Assembly: GCF_004348975.1 (NCBI RefSeq) | Contig: NZ_SMFP01000001.1 | Coordinates: 256,701-320,700 of the forward strand | Length of the DNA stretch: 64,000 bases | From: Antarcticimicrobium sediminis | GTDB taxonomy: Bacteria; Pseudomonadota; Alphaproteobacteria; Rhodobacterales; Rhodobacteraceae | Direction of reading: 5' to 3' | Shown here: positions 18,107 through 26,092 of the stretch, one piece after another | Layout: every line of letters begins with the position of its first letter | How positions within the stretch are numbered: position 1 is the stretch's first letter | Position numbers and translations under genes: made by a program | The notes under the pieces: generated by a model | The model's input: only the letters and a program-made list of their open reading frames with translations | Databases searched by the model: none | What the model was told of the DNA's origin: nothing

Positions 18107-18161
18107 TACGGTACTTAGGCCACAAACGGGCCCGCCGTACCGTTAACTGTACCGTTAACGG
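18107..18161. repeat. Cluster of GTACCGT(TAAC) half-sites
   Basis: GTACCGTTAAC occurs twice in direct orientation at 18137-18147 and 18149-18159 (12-bp period). An inverted TACGGTAC lies at 18107-18114, and CCGTTAACGG at 18152-18161 is itself a palindrome. The cluster sits upstream of the 243-residue membrane protein gene and overlaps the last bases of the small gene at 18155. It looks like a regulator binding region, with no regulator identified. Confidence 0.6.
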
Positions 18162-18397
18162 CGATCCGAGGCAGCAGCGCGCAACCTCCAAGCCCGCCCG
18201 GCCTTGGCCAGCAACAGCCCCCATGGCGCGCCATGCAGCGCCAGATCGAAAAAATCAATCGGACGCACAAGCGAGCCGTCGGCCAGCATACGCAGCTTTT
18301 GCAGGATATGCGGTTCGGGCAGGAAGGGCGCTAGCCCCAGCGTGACCGCCAGCAGGAAGGCCAACCCCCAAGACACCCGGTCAAGAAGACCGCCCAT
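18155..18397 (-). CDS. Small uncharacterised membrane protein
   Basis: 80 residues with two hydrophobic segments: WGLAFLLAVTLGLAPFL (about 9-25) and a weaker ALHGAPWGLLLAKAG (about 53-67). Between them is a conserved-looking HILQKLRMLADGSLVRPIDFFDL stretch. I believe small proteins of this form are common in Rhodobacterales, without a known role. Start ATG 18397 is preceded by AAGGAG. It lies just downstream of the two tRNA-Asp genes on the same strand. Confidence 0.72.
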   Translation of the reverse strand: MGGLLDRVSWGLAFLLAVTLGLAPFLPEPHILQKLRMLADGSLVRPIDFFDLALHGAPWGLLLAKAGRAWRLRAAASDRR

Positions 18398-18423
18398 TGC
18401 AAGGAAACTCCTTAAGACGAAAG

Positions 18424-18500
18424 TGGCGCGGTTGACGGGACTCGAACCCGCGACCCCCGGCGTGACAGGCCGGTACTCTAACCAACTGAGCTACAACCGC
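18424..18500 (-). tRNA. tRNA-Asp (GTC)
   Basis: A 77-nt cloverleaf with a 7-bp acceptor stem GCGGTTG/CAACCGC, discriminator G and encoded CCA. The anticodon loop CTGTCAC gives GTC (Asp), and the T loop is TTCGAGT. Identical to the copy at 18554-18630 and probably transcribed after it from the promoter at 18665-18693. Confidence 0.97.
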
Positions 18501-18553
18501 GCATATACTTTTCGTCGTCGGTTCGATAACCCCCGAACCGGGGTTGGCAGCGA

Positions 18554-18630
18554 TGGCGCGGTTGACGGGACTCGAACCCGCGACCCCCGGCGTGACAGGC
18601 CGGTACTCTAACCAACTGAGCTACAACCGC
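18554..18630 (-). tRNA. tRNA-Asp (GTC), second identical copy
   Basis: Identical in all 77 bases to the copy at 18424-18500, with CCA encoded. The two are 53 bp apart in the same orientation. This copy is first in the transcript and is preceded by a strong sigma-70 promoter. Confidence 0.97.
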
Positions 18631-18664
18631 TCACTGCCCGCCCGGGTGTGCCGGGCGTTGGGGT

Positions 18665-18693
18665 GTATTATGGCCACGTCCCTGCCCCGTCAA
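18665..18693 (-). promoter_or_regulatory. Sigma-70 promoter for the tRNA-Asp pair
   Basis: On the minus strand TTGACG (18688-18693) and TAATAC (18665-18670) are separated by exactly 17 bp. Transcription would begin near 18658, about 28 nt before the first tRNA-Asp. Confidence 0.75.
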
Positions 18694-19127
18694 GCAGGGT
18701 TTGCTGATTTATGCAGGATTTTTCAATCCTCGGGGACAGCCCCGCGCGCGCAGAGCGAACCGCAGCCCCACTTAAAGCCCCAGCCTGCACACCTCCTTGA
18801 AAACGATGCGTCAATATCCGTGCTTTTTCTGGCTACAAATATTCCCGCCGGAGGCTCGCCCGGCCACAGGCCGGGCGAGCAAAACCCACGCGACCTCACG
18901 GCCCGCACCCACCCTGCATGGCACACGGGTTTTGATAGGGTGCGGGTTTTGATCGCCCGCAAAAAGGCGCGGCGCGTGTCCCGCAGATATCGCGCGGGTT
19001 GGGGGCCCTTGGTCCATGAAAGGGTGTGACATCGCCCCTGCGACACTTTCCAGAATTTTCCAATGGTCGCGCGGCGTAGTAATCGGTATCACCTGCGATA
19101 GATTATTCACCAGATGCGGAGCGAATA
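18694..19127. other. Intergenic region before dnaJ
   Basis: About 430 bp with no convincing gene. It contains dispersed-element copy 2 (18821-18880) and the upstream region of dnaJ. The short frames crossing it owe their codons to the repeat and are rejected. I saw no clear sigma-32 promoter for dnaJ: a CTTGAAA at 18797-18803 lacks a matching -10. Confidence 0.5.
18821..18880 (+). repeat. Dispersed intergenic element, copy 2, with hairpin
   Basis: TTTTTCTGGCTACAAATATT is followed by CCCGCCGGAGGCTCGCC. A perfect hairpin follows with arms GCTCGCCCGGCC (18854-18865) and GGCCGGGCGAGC (18869-18880) around ACA. It shares its core with copies at 3011, 60021 and 62378. Confidence 0.65.
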
Positions 19128-20075
19128 ATGACACAAGACCCCTATGCCGCTCTGGGCCTGTCCAAGGACGCCACCCCAGACGAGATTAAAAAAGCCTATC
19201 GCAAGATTGCGCGAACCAACCACCCCGACCTGAACCCCGACGATCCGGCGGCCGAAATACGGTTCAAGGATGCAGGCCGCGCCTATGACTTGCTTAAAGA
19301 CCCCGAGCAGCGCCGTCGCTTTGACGCCGGTGAGATTGACGCTACCGGCGCCGAACAGGCGCCACGCGGCTATTATCGCGACGAGGCGCGCAGGCCAGAG
19401 AACCCCTATACGCAAAGCCGCACCTCTTCCGGGGGAAACCCGTTCGGCGAGGGGGTCAACGCGGATGATTTCTTTGCCAATTTCGCTCGAAGCCGGGGCG
19501 GCAGTGGCGATGGTTTTGGCCGCGGGACGTCCGGCGACTGGCCGGGGCAGGATACGCGATATCGCCTTGCGGTACCGTTTCTGGATGCCGCGCGGGGCAG
19601 CAAGACCCGGATTACCCTGCCAGACGGAAGCGCGCTTGAGGTGACGATCCCCGAAGGCGCGCGCGATGGTCAAACCCTGCGTCTGCGCGGCAAAGGGGAG
19701 CCGGGCTTTGGCGCCGGTCGGCCCGGCGATGCCTTCATCACGTTGGATGTGACCCCTAACCCCGATTTCGAACGCGATGGCGACGACATTCTTGTCACCT
19801 TGCCAATCTCGATCGACGAGGCGATTCTGGGCGGCAAAGTTCCCGTCCCCACAGTGACCGGCGCCGTGAATGTGTCGGTGCCACCCGGCGCAAGTTCCGG
19901 ACAGGTGCTGCGGCTCAAAGGTCGCGGGCTCAAGGGACGCTCCGGCAAGGGGGACCAGCGGGTGACGCTGCGCATTGTCAGCCCGCCAAAGATCGACGAC
20001 GCATTGAAACACTTCATGGAAGGCTGGCGGGCAGATCACGCCTATAATCCCCGCGCCGGAAAGGAGAGATCATGA
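19128..20075 (+). CDS. cbpA: DnaJ-class co-chaperone without zinc finger (CbpA type)
   Basis: J-domain co-chaperone that stimulates DnaK. In the 315-residue protein the J-domain spans about 1-68 with the HPD triad in TNHPDLNP (near residue 32). A Gly/Ser/Arg linker with F and G repeats runs to about 140, then two C-terminal substrate-binding domains follow, starting at RYRLAVPFLDAARG. The four CxxCxGxG zinc repeats of DnaJ are absent, which makes it CbpA-like. The downstream gene overlaps by four bases (ATGA) and encodes a CbpM-like protein, so the pair forms a co-chaperone and its specific inhibitor. Cytoplasmic or nucleoid-associated. Confidence 0.9.
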   Translation: MTQDPYAALGLSKDATPDEIKKAYRKIARTNHPDLNPDDPAAEIRFKDAGRAYDLLKDPEQRRRFDAGEIDATGAEQAPRGYYRDEARRPENPYTQSRTSSGGNPFGEGVNADDFFANFARSRGGSGDGFGRGTSGDWPGQDTRYRLAVPFLDAARGSKTRITLPDGSALEVTIPEGARDGQTLRLRGKGEPGFGAGRPGDAFITLDVTPNPDFERDGDDILVTLPISIDEAILGGKVPVPTVTGAVNVSVPPGASSGQVLRLKGRGLKGRSGKGDQRVTLRIVSPPKIDDALKHFMEGWRADHAYNPRAGKERS

Positions 20076-20413
20076 CCCATGCCTATGCCCCGGAACAGGT
20101 GATCGAGAGGGTCACCGCCCTGACCGCCGAACGCCTGAGCCTTTTCGAGCGGTTGTGCATCGTAACCCCCGTGACCACCTCCGAGGGGCCGCGTTATCAC
20201 ATGCTGGATGTGCGCCGAATCACGCTGCTGTGCGAGTTGACGGACGATTTCGAAGTGAACGAGGATGCGCTGGTCATCATCATGTCGCTGCTGGATCAAC
20301 TCCACGGCGCGCAAAGCCGACTTGAGCAGATGGTGCAGGCGATCAGCGAAGAGCCCCCCGAGATCAAGATGCGCCTGTCGCAGCGATTGCAGGAGATCGG
20401 CGCGGCCGACTGA
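20072..20413 (+). CDS. cbpM: CbpM-like chaperone modulator
   Basis: 113 residues resembling the CbpM/MerR-type HTH modulator that binds the J-domain of CbpA and blocks its action on DnaK. The N-terminal half has the EQVIERVTALTAERLSLFERLCIVTPV pattern and then YHMLDVRRITLLCELTDDFEVNEDAL. The C-terminal half is a helix (MSLLDQLHGAQSRLEQM) that would form the dimer coil. Its ATG overlaps the dnaJ/cbpA stop (ATGA), indicating translational coupling. The usual MerR-like recognition elements for DNA are not obvious, consistent with a protein-binding role. Confidence 0.82.
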   Translation: MTHAYAPEQVIERVTALTAERLSLFERLCIVTPVTTSEGPRYHMLDVRRITLLCELTDDFEVNEDALVIIMSLLDQLHGAQSRLEQMVQAISEEPPEIKMRLSQRLQEIGAAD

Positions 20414-20609
20414 TCCGCCGGCTTGCAGCCCTACCCCTCTGATGCGGCCCCCGCCAGTGCGGCCCTCCCCCAGGACGCCAAGACCCGGTCCTTCGGGCTT
20501 ATCCCAGGGGGGGCGGCACGCCCCTGCTGGAGGAGCGTGGCGTTCCGTTCCCGTCATTCCCATGGCGATCCATCGCGGCCTCCCCGGGATCGGCCGGACT
20601 AGGACGTCA

Positions 20610-23153
20610 TCAACTGGCGTGCTTTGCGGCATCGGACGTCGCCGCAGGCAGAGTGAAGGTAAATGTGCTGCCAACACCAACTTCGCTTTCAACCGACACT
20701 GCCCCCCCCTGCAATTCGATCAATTGCCGTGTGATCGACAGCCCAAGGCCGGTACCGCCTTTTTCCCGCGTAGACGACGGGTCAACCTGATCGAATTTCC
20801 CGAAAATGGAGTCCCACTTCTCTTTCGGAATGCCACGGCCACTGTCCTCCACAAGGATAGCGACGGTGTCACCCCGCGATTCCGTGCGAATTGACACATG
20901 ACCACGCTCGGTGAACTTCAATGCATTTCCCACAAGATTGATCAGGATCTGGCGCAAACGCAATTCGTCGGCAACAGCAACTTCGGCGCCGACCTCAACC
21001 CTCAGATCCAATGATTTCTGTCGTGCCGTTTCTGACAACTGATCGGCCACAGACGCAATCACAGGTTCAAGAGCAACGTCACCCAAATCGATCTGTAGTT
21101 TTCCGGCATCAATCCTGGCAAGGTCAAGAATATCGTTGATCAGATTTAGAAGATGCTTTCCGGAAATCTCCATTTTCTTCGCATATTTCGCGATATCTTG
21201 CTTGATCAGATCAACCTGCTGACCCACGTTTTCTGTGGTCATACTCCCGTCCTTGATCCCGGCATCAAGGGCCTTTACCGATGGCAATATCTCGGGTTTG
21301 GCCAATAGGGCGTTAAAACCAAGAATAACTGTGAGGGGGGTCCGCAGTTCATGACTCATCACGTTCAGAAATTCAGTCTTCGCCGCATTCGCCGCCTCGG
21401 CTTCGCGCATGGCATTGTAAACATCCGAAATGTCAGAACTGACGCCGCGATAGCCTGAAAACGCTCCAGTCTCGTCAAATATCGGATCCCCACTGGTGCG
21501 AATCCACTTGTCATCCTTGGTTGCACCAATGGCCTGATATATTGCATCCCGGAACGGCTCCCGTGCCTGTTCTTTCTCTTCAAGCCGCTTGAAATCCGTA
21601 CTTTCCAGGACTTCTGGGAAGTCTTTGTAAGCTTCTCGGCGCGTTTTCCCGATCAAGAACTCAGCCGTTTTCTTTTGGATGCTGTTCGAGAAAAAGGTGA
21701 AGCGTAGATCCTTATCCGCTTCCCAAACCCAGTCCTTGCTCAGCATCGCCACGTTGGAAAATCGCTTTTCTGCAATGTCACGTTGAGCAAGGGCATGGCG
21801 CAGGCTGGCATTCGAGGCTTCAAGTTCGCTCTGATGTCGCTTCGATTCAGTGATATCCACCCAGATACCAACCCGGCCACCGTCCGGTGTCTTGCGCTCA
21901 AAGATACGCAGCCATCTGCCATCGGTCAATTTTTGCTCAATCGTCGACTCGGCGGCTTTATGTGATGCCAATCGCTGCGCCAGCCACTCGTTCTCGCGCC
22001 CGATGGCTTCAGCGTATTGCTCGACTTTCAGTCCGGCCCGCAAAAGATCTTCATGGCGCGTCCCGGGCACCAGAGCGTCTGCGCTCTTTTTATAGATTTC
22101 CTTGTATTTCTCGTTGCAGACGACCAGTCGATCCTCGGAATCATAAAGTACGAACCCATCGGGGAGCGTCTTTATTGCCGTGTTGAGTTGAAGCTGCACC
22201 TTGTTGTGCTCGGCGCGTTGCCGGCGCAACACATACGTCACATACACGGCGGTAAAGACAACGAACAAAAGCCCAAGGTTGGTCAGCCATGCGACCCTAT
22301 ACCCGGTCGTCCATCCCGCATTGGGCGCCACGGCCAGTTTCAATTCGGTTCCCGGCATGGAAACGTATACGATCAAGGGATCATTTTCAAAGACCCCGTT
22401 GTCTCCGACGATATCGCCGCCGGTTTGCGTGGTCGTCAGCGCAACCTGATACCCCTTAGAGAGTTCGTTATACCTCTTAGGGAGTTCGTTCGGCTCTGAA
22501 TTCAACTTTAATATGTCTTGCAATATGGCATCCGCGTCCACGGCGACCGTGACGATTTTTGTGATCCCGGACTGCGACGCGCTTGCGCCATATGCCATCA
22601 CCGGCGTGCGTACCAACATCCCGCGCTTGCCCTGCAAAAGTAGAACAGGCCCCTGCATGGTGACCTGCCCCGTCTGGTAGACATGCGCCACAGCAGGCCA
22701 CTGTTTTTCGTCGTTGCGCAGGTTATACCCGACCAGGTCACGGTTCTCTTCAAGCGGATGTACGAGTTTGATGATCCCGTGATCGACAAGGGCAAGATTC
22801 ATGATCGAGGAGTTCAGTTCCTTGAATCGTTCCGCAAGATGGGAAAATCGATCTTGGCCGATATCCCCGCTCAGCTCGATCGCCGTGGTCAGGCCCCTCG
22901 CCCGCAATTCAAAGTCGAATAGCGCATGTTCGAGGTTTTCGCTCAGATCTTCGGCGAATAATTTCGCCTCGTGCCGTTCCGTGTCTACGAAGTTTTTGTA
23001 TCTGCTTGATTCAAGCCAAAAGAAAAAAAGAGCGAGCGCCACGCAAGTGGCCAGGCCGTAAAATATGTTGGTCGTTTTCAAATTCCGCACGTCACCTACC
23101 CAAAATGTCTGACCACCCACGGGCCAGAACCAAGCTCGAAACATAGCTGACAT
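20610..23153 (-). CDS. Membrane hybrid-less sensor histidine kinase with CHASE-like and two PAS domains
   Basis: 847-residue sensor kinase. A membrane segment (about 31-47) is followed by a periplasmic CHASE-like domain (about 50-280), a second membrane segment (about 285-310), a PAS domain (about 325-450, DGFVLYDSEDRLVVCN), and a second PAS/PAC (about 480-575). Next come the HisKA box MSHELRTPL with the phosphorylated histidine near 601, then an ATPase domain with N box (LVGNALKFTERG), G1 (DSGRGIP) and G2 (GGTGLGLSI). No receiver domain is attached and no response regulator lies nearby, so its partner is elsewhere. An unusual 30-residue charged insertion follows the histidine box. The coding sequence looks less GC-rich than its neighbours, suggesting transfer. 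A GTG at 23090 is an alternative start. Confidence 0.88.
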   Translation of the reverse strand: MSAMFRAWFWPVGGQTFWVGDVRNLKTTNIFYGLATCVALALFFFWLESSRYKNFVDTERHEAKLFAEDLSENLEHALFDFELRARGLTTAIELSGDIGQDRFSHLAERFKELNSSIMNLALVDHGIIKLVHPLEENRDLVGYNLRNDEKQWPAVAHVYQTGQVTMQGPVLLLQGKRGMLVRTPVMAYGASASQSGITKIVTVAVDADAILQDILKLNSEPNELPKRYNELSKGYQVALTTTQTGGDIVGDNGVFENDPLIVYVSMPGTELKLAVAPNAGWTTGYRVAWLTNLGLLFVVFTAVYVTYVLRRQRAEHNKVQLQLNTAIKTLPDGFVLYDSEDRLVVCNEKYKEIYKKSADALVPGTRHEDLLRAGLKVEQYAEAIGRENEWLAQRLASHKAAESTIEQKLTDGRWLRIFERKTPDGGRVGIWVDITESKRHQSELEASNASLRHALAQRDIAEKRFSNVAMLSKDWVWEADKDLRFTFFSNSIQKKTAEFLIGKTRREAYKDFPEVLESTDFKRLEEKEQAREPFRDAIYQAIGATKDDKWIRTSGDPIFDETGAFSGYRGVSSDISDVYNAMREAEAANAAKTEFLNVMSHELRTPLTVILGFNALLAKPEILPSVKALDAGIKDGSMTTENVGQQVDLIKQDIAKYAKKMEISGKHLLNLINDILDLARIDAGKLQIDLGDVALEPVIASVADQLSETARQKSLDLRVEVGAEVAVADELRLRQILINLVGNALKFTERGHVSIRTESRGDTVAILVEDSGRGIPKEKWDSIFGKFDQVDPSSTREKGGTGLGLSITRQLIELQGGAVSVESEVGVGSTFTFTLPAATSDAAKHAS

Positions 23154-23772
23154 TTCTAGCCGATCAACGGAGACTTATATGAGCGGAATTCAGCCGATTC
23201 CAGCAGATGTCAGGGAAAATCCCTTGAAAAGCCATCATTTTCAAACCCCACCTGAACGACGACGCGTCCAGTCGCGGCGGCCATGTGCCGCGCCGACCTT
23301 ATTTTGTGTAAGGTAGAAGCAGACCCAAAAGGAAAAGCGGCGTCCCAAACGGAAATTCTTCTTTGAAGTCGGTCCGGGAAAAGTCCTCGACAAAAGAAGA
23401 GCGAAGGGAAAATTCCTGTGTCGCACCCATCCAAATTCCCTTTACGGGAATCTCAAATACACCAGATCCATTATAGGTTGCGGCGAAAACACGCTGATGA
23501 GACTTAAATTCACCACAGCGGATACTCTCAATGAACTGAAAATTCGGCCCCTGTGGCGCGCTCGCCCTGTTGTCTCACATGAAAAGCCGACAGGAACCGC
23601 GAGGTTTGTCCAGATGTGCCAGGGCGCGCGTGGGCGGCGCGTCGCCCAACGTCTGCCGCAGCCGCTTGCCGGAACGCAGCCAAAGGCGAGACCTTTACAC
23701 AGGCGCAGCTGAAACGTTCACAAGATCAATGACCCTGCCTGAACGTCAGATTTCCAGACCGTAGCAAGAAAA
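23154..23772. other. Intergenic region between the histidine kinase and tRNA-Val
   Basis: About 620 bp with base composition less GC-rich than average on the kinase side. Short open frames exist, but none has a ribosome site or protein-like composition. It presumably carries the kinase promoter. I see no repeats or RNA gene in it before the tRNA-Val at 23773. Confidence 0.5.
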
Positions 23773-23848
<76 letters not shown>

Positions 23849-24166
23849 TTGCAGGCAGCGTTTACCGAAGCTTCCGGCCTTGCGCAAGGGCTGTATCAGG
23901 GTCAATTTCGTCCGCGCGTCCAGCGGGTTCAAAGCCATCAGCGGATCCACCTCAGAGAGGCAGTATAACCCAGATAAATTTCAGTCGTATCGCTGGTGTC
24001 CCCCCATACCTTCGACGCCCCCTCATGCAGGGCGCAACGAAAGTTGGCGGCCTAGGCCGCCTGTGGTCATCCGGGGTCTTATCGCTGAATTGCGTCTTTC
24101 GGGGCCGGTTTGCTTACATCCGACACTTCGGTGCGCAACATCTTACAGCCAGAAAGAAGGAAGGAA
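23849..24166. other. Spacer between the two tRNA-Val genes
   Basis: 318 bp. Apart from the promoter of the downstream tRNA-Val (23859-23887) I see no gene, repeat or RNA here. Confidence 0.5.
23859..23887 (-). promoter_or_regulatory. Promoter of tRNA-Val (TAC)
   Basis: TTGCGC (23882-23887) and TAAACG (23859-23864) on the minus strand with 17-bp spacing. The sequence between them (GAAGCTT core) is shared with the promoter of the other tRNA-Val gene. Confidence 0.65.
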
Positions 24167-24241
24167 TGGTGGGTGATAAGAGATTTGAACTCCTGACATC
24201 TTCGATGTGAACGAAGCGCTCTACCACTGAGCTAATCACCC
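24167..24241 (-). tRNA. tRNA-Val (CAC)
   Basis: 75-nt cloverleaf with CCA encoded and the same acceptor stem and anticodon stem as the tRNA-Val at 23773. The anticodon loop TTCACAT gives CAC (Val). It differs from its neighbour in about ten positions, including one missing base in the D loop, and the T stem AGGAG/CTCTT includes a G-T pair. Confidence 0.96.
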
Positions 24242-24251
24242 GTGCGACGGG

Positions 24252-24280
24252 GATTTACAGAAGCTTGCCGCCGCGTGCAA
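24252..24280 (-). promoter_or_regulatory. Promoter of tRNA-Val (CAC)
   Basis: TTGCAC (24275-24280) and TAAATC (24252-24257) on the minus strand, 17 bp apart. Transcription would begin within a few bases of the mature 5' end. The segment is alignable with the promoter at 23859-23887. Confidence 0.65.
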
Positions 24281-24329
24281 GCCCCTGTTCGACAGAATAT
24301 TTACCCCGCCCGGATCAAATGATCCGTTT

Positions 24330-24779
24330 CTAGTGTTCGTCCAACTCGTCCGAGTCGTCCTGCTCGTCCGACGCGGGCACGTTCAGACCTTGGCGCAGCT
24401 TGCAGACCACGATGCGACGCCCCCGTTTTTCCTCACTGCGGTTGATGTGGAGCTTGCCCATCGGCTCCAGGTTCAGGCCGCGGCCAGTGGCCAGCGTCTC
24501 GCCAAGAACCGCGAGCATCGCCTCGATCACCGGCTTGGCATCGCGTCGCTTGACCTCACAGCGCGCCAGCACCGCGGCGATCAGCTCTTTCTTGCGTAGA
24601 TCGGGCTCGCCAATGGCTGGTTCGACAGTCTGACCCAGATAGGGTTCAACCGGCGCGGTCTGCGGTGCCACGTCAGGGGCCGTTCTGCCCGGATTGGCGC
24701 CCTTTTCCCCGGCGTCAACGACGGGATCAATGCCGGTGCTGCTGTCAGTGGTGACGTCGGTGGGATCGCTCTCAGTCAT
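24330..24779 (-). CDS. HU-like DNA-binding protein with acidic N- and C-terminal extensions
   Basis: 149 residues. Positions about 60-130 align with the HU/IHF fold: LRKKELIAAVLARCEVKRRDAKPVIEAM covers the two dimerising helices, and LNLEPMGKLHINRSEEKRGRRIV covers the strand and arm. The DNA-intercalating RNPxTG tip of true HU is missing, so DNA binding may be altered. About 58 N-terminal residues rich in Asp, Thr and Pro precede the fold, and the tail DEQDDSDELDEH is strongly acidic. Family assignment is by fold pattern; the function could be DNA binding or a derived structural role. It follows the tRNA-Val genes on the same strand. Confidence 0.75.
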   Translation of the reverse strand: MTESDPTDVTTDSSTGIDPVVDAGEKGANPGRTAPDVAPQTAPVEPYLGQTVEPAIGEPDLRKKELIAAVLARCEVKRRDAKPVIEAMLAVLGETLATGRGLNLEPMGKLHINRSEEKRGRRIVVCKLRQGLNVPASDEQDDSDELDEH

Positions 24780-24941
24780 GGGGTCGCCCTCTCGCCTGTT
24801 TACCTGTCCGACCCTAGTCCCCGGGTGGGGTGAAAGCTAGACGGTGCAGACATCCGAAACCGCGCGCTGGTTTTTCCTGTCCGATGAGACGGTCGTGGGT
24901 GTGATGCGCTGCGTACCGCATTCGGGCTGGGGACATGCGCC

Positions 24942-25154
24942 TCAGAACGCCGCCTGCCCCGCCCCTAGCTGATGCGCGATCCACAGCAGGATCAAACCGG
25001 CAACAAGCGCCAGCGCGCCGATCTGGCGCCGTGCGGGCACGGGCAGGGCACGCAGCATCTCCAGCAGTTGTTCGATAAGAGAAGGGGCCAGCCACCAGGC
25101 CAGCCCCTCCACGATCAAGACCAGCCCAAGGGCCAGAATGACGTTTGCGATCAC
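24942..25154 (-). CDS. DUF2065 small membrane protein downstream of hflC
   Basis: 70 residues with two hydrophobic segments (about 3-22 and 45-62), the DUF2065 (YjeT) arrangement: LALGLVLIVEGLAWWLAP, then RRQIGALALVAGLILLW. The ATG overlaps the hflC stop by four bases, so translation is coupled. The same neighbour order is seen in E. coli (hflK-hflC-yjeT), which suggests a link to the HflKC complex. No catalytic residues are apparent. Confidence 0.85.
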   Translation of the reverse strand: MIANVILALGLVLIVEGLAWWLAPSLIEQLLEMLRALPVPARRQIGALALVAGLILLWIAHQLGAGQAAF

Positions 25155-26092
25155 TCCGACGCGACGCCCGGCAGCACCTTTTGGGTCTGCTGAGCAGGCT
25201 GCGAGGAAACCGCGCTCTTGCCGGCGCCCTCAGCCGATTTGAGGTAGTTGAAGAATTCCGAGTTCGGCGTCATCACCATGGTCGAATTCCCCCCCTTCAA
25301 AGCCCGCGTATAGGCGGTCAACGAGCGATAGAATTCAAAGAATTCCGGATCGCGACCGAACGCCTCGGCAAAGATGGCGTTGCGCTTGGCGTCAGACTCA
25401 CCGCGAATGATCTCGGCTTGGCGCTTGGCGTCCGAGACCAGTTCGACCACGGTACGGTCGGCCTGGGCGCGCACACGCTGCGCCGCCTCGTTACCACGGG
25501 CACGTTCGTCGGTGGCCTCGCGTTCACGCTCGGCCCGCATCCGATCGAAAGTGGCCGAAAGGTTCTGCGACGGCAGTTCGGTCGATTTCAGACGTACGTC
25601 GATGATATCGACCCCAAGCCCCCGCGCTTCGCCGATCGCACCGTCCCGGATCTGCAGCATCAGCGCCGCGCGATCCGAACTGAGGATATCATTCGAACTC
25701 ACCGAGCCCAGAATTTCGCGCGTTTGCGAGCGCAGGATCGAATCGAGCCGGGTTTCCGCGGCACCGACACCGCCAGCACCAACGGCCTGACGGAAGCGGT
25801 TCACATCCGCGATGCGATAGCGCGCAAAGGCATCGACCACCAGCCGGCGATCATCCAGCGGCGTCACTTCCAATGGCTGCACATCCCGGCTGAGGATACG
25901 GTCGTCGTATGTCACGACCTGCTGGATCAAGGGAATCTTGAACGCCAGACCGGGGTCTTCCTTGACCGCGACGACGCGACCAAACTGCAGCACCAGCGCC
26001 TTTTCACGTTCGTCCACGATATACATCGACGACAAGGCCACGACCGCCACAACCACGATAGCGGGTAGGATGAAGGCTGATTTCCGCATCAC
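25151..26092 (-). CDS. hflC: HflC, FtsH protease modulator subunit
   Basis: SPFH/prohibitin-family protein that assembles with HflK into a large periplasmic-facing cage around the FtsH protease. The 313 residues have a single N-terminal anchor (about 5-22), then the SPFH domain starting MYIVDEREKALVLQFGRVV, and a long charged helix (about 190-250, with RAEREREATDERARGNEAA) forming the coiled-coil wall. Start ATG 26092 overlaps the hflK stop (26089) by 4 bp; a second ATG at 26089 is equally possible. Co-transcribed with hflK and the DUF2065 gene. Confidence 0.94.
   Translation of the reverse strand: MMRKSAFILPAIVVVAVVALSSMYIVDEREKALVLQFGRVVAVKEDPGLAFKIPLIQQVVTYDDRILSRDVQPLEVTPLDDRRLVVDAFARYRIADVNRFRQAVGAGGVGAAETRLDSILRSQTREILGSVSSNDILSSDRAALMLQIRDGAIGEARGLGVDIIDVRLKSTELPSQNLSATFDRMRAEREREATDERARGNEAAQRVRAQADRTVVELVSDAKRQAEIIRGESDAKRNAIFAEAFGRDPEFFEFYRSLTAYTRALKGGNSTMVMTPNSEFFNYLKSAEGAGKSAVSSQPAQQTQKVLPGVASE

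Noticed and set aside
18797-18803. CTTGAAA heat-shock -35 for dnaJ
   Set aside because: No CCCCAT-like -10 lies at 13 to 15 bp, and it is more than 300 bp from the dnaJ start.
18204-19029. Plus-strand frames crossing the tRNA-Asp genes
   Set aside because: They read through two tRNAs on the opposite strand, with repeated identical peptides from the duplicated tRNA, so they are not genes.
18723-19046. Small minus-strand gene before dnaJ
   Set aside because: Part of the frame is the dispersed intergenic element (an EPPAGIF-like peptide seen also near 3011) and there is no ribosome site.
23210-23434. Short genes in the kinase-tRNA gap
   Set aside because: Short frames with no ribosome site and Arg/Phe-rich composition unlike a real protein.
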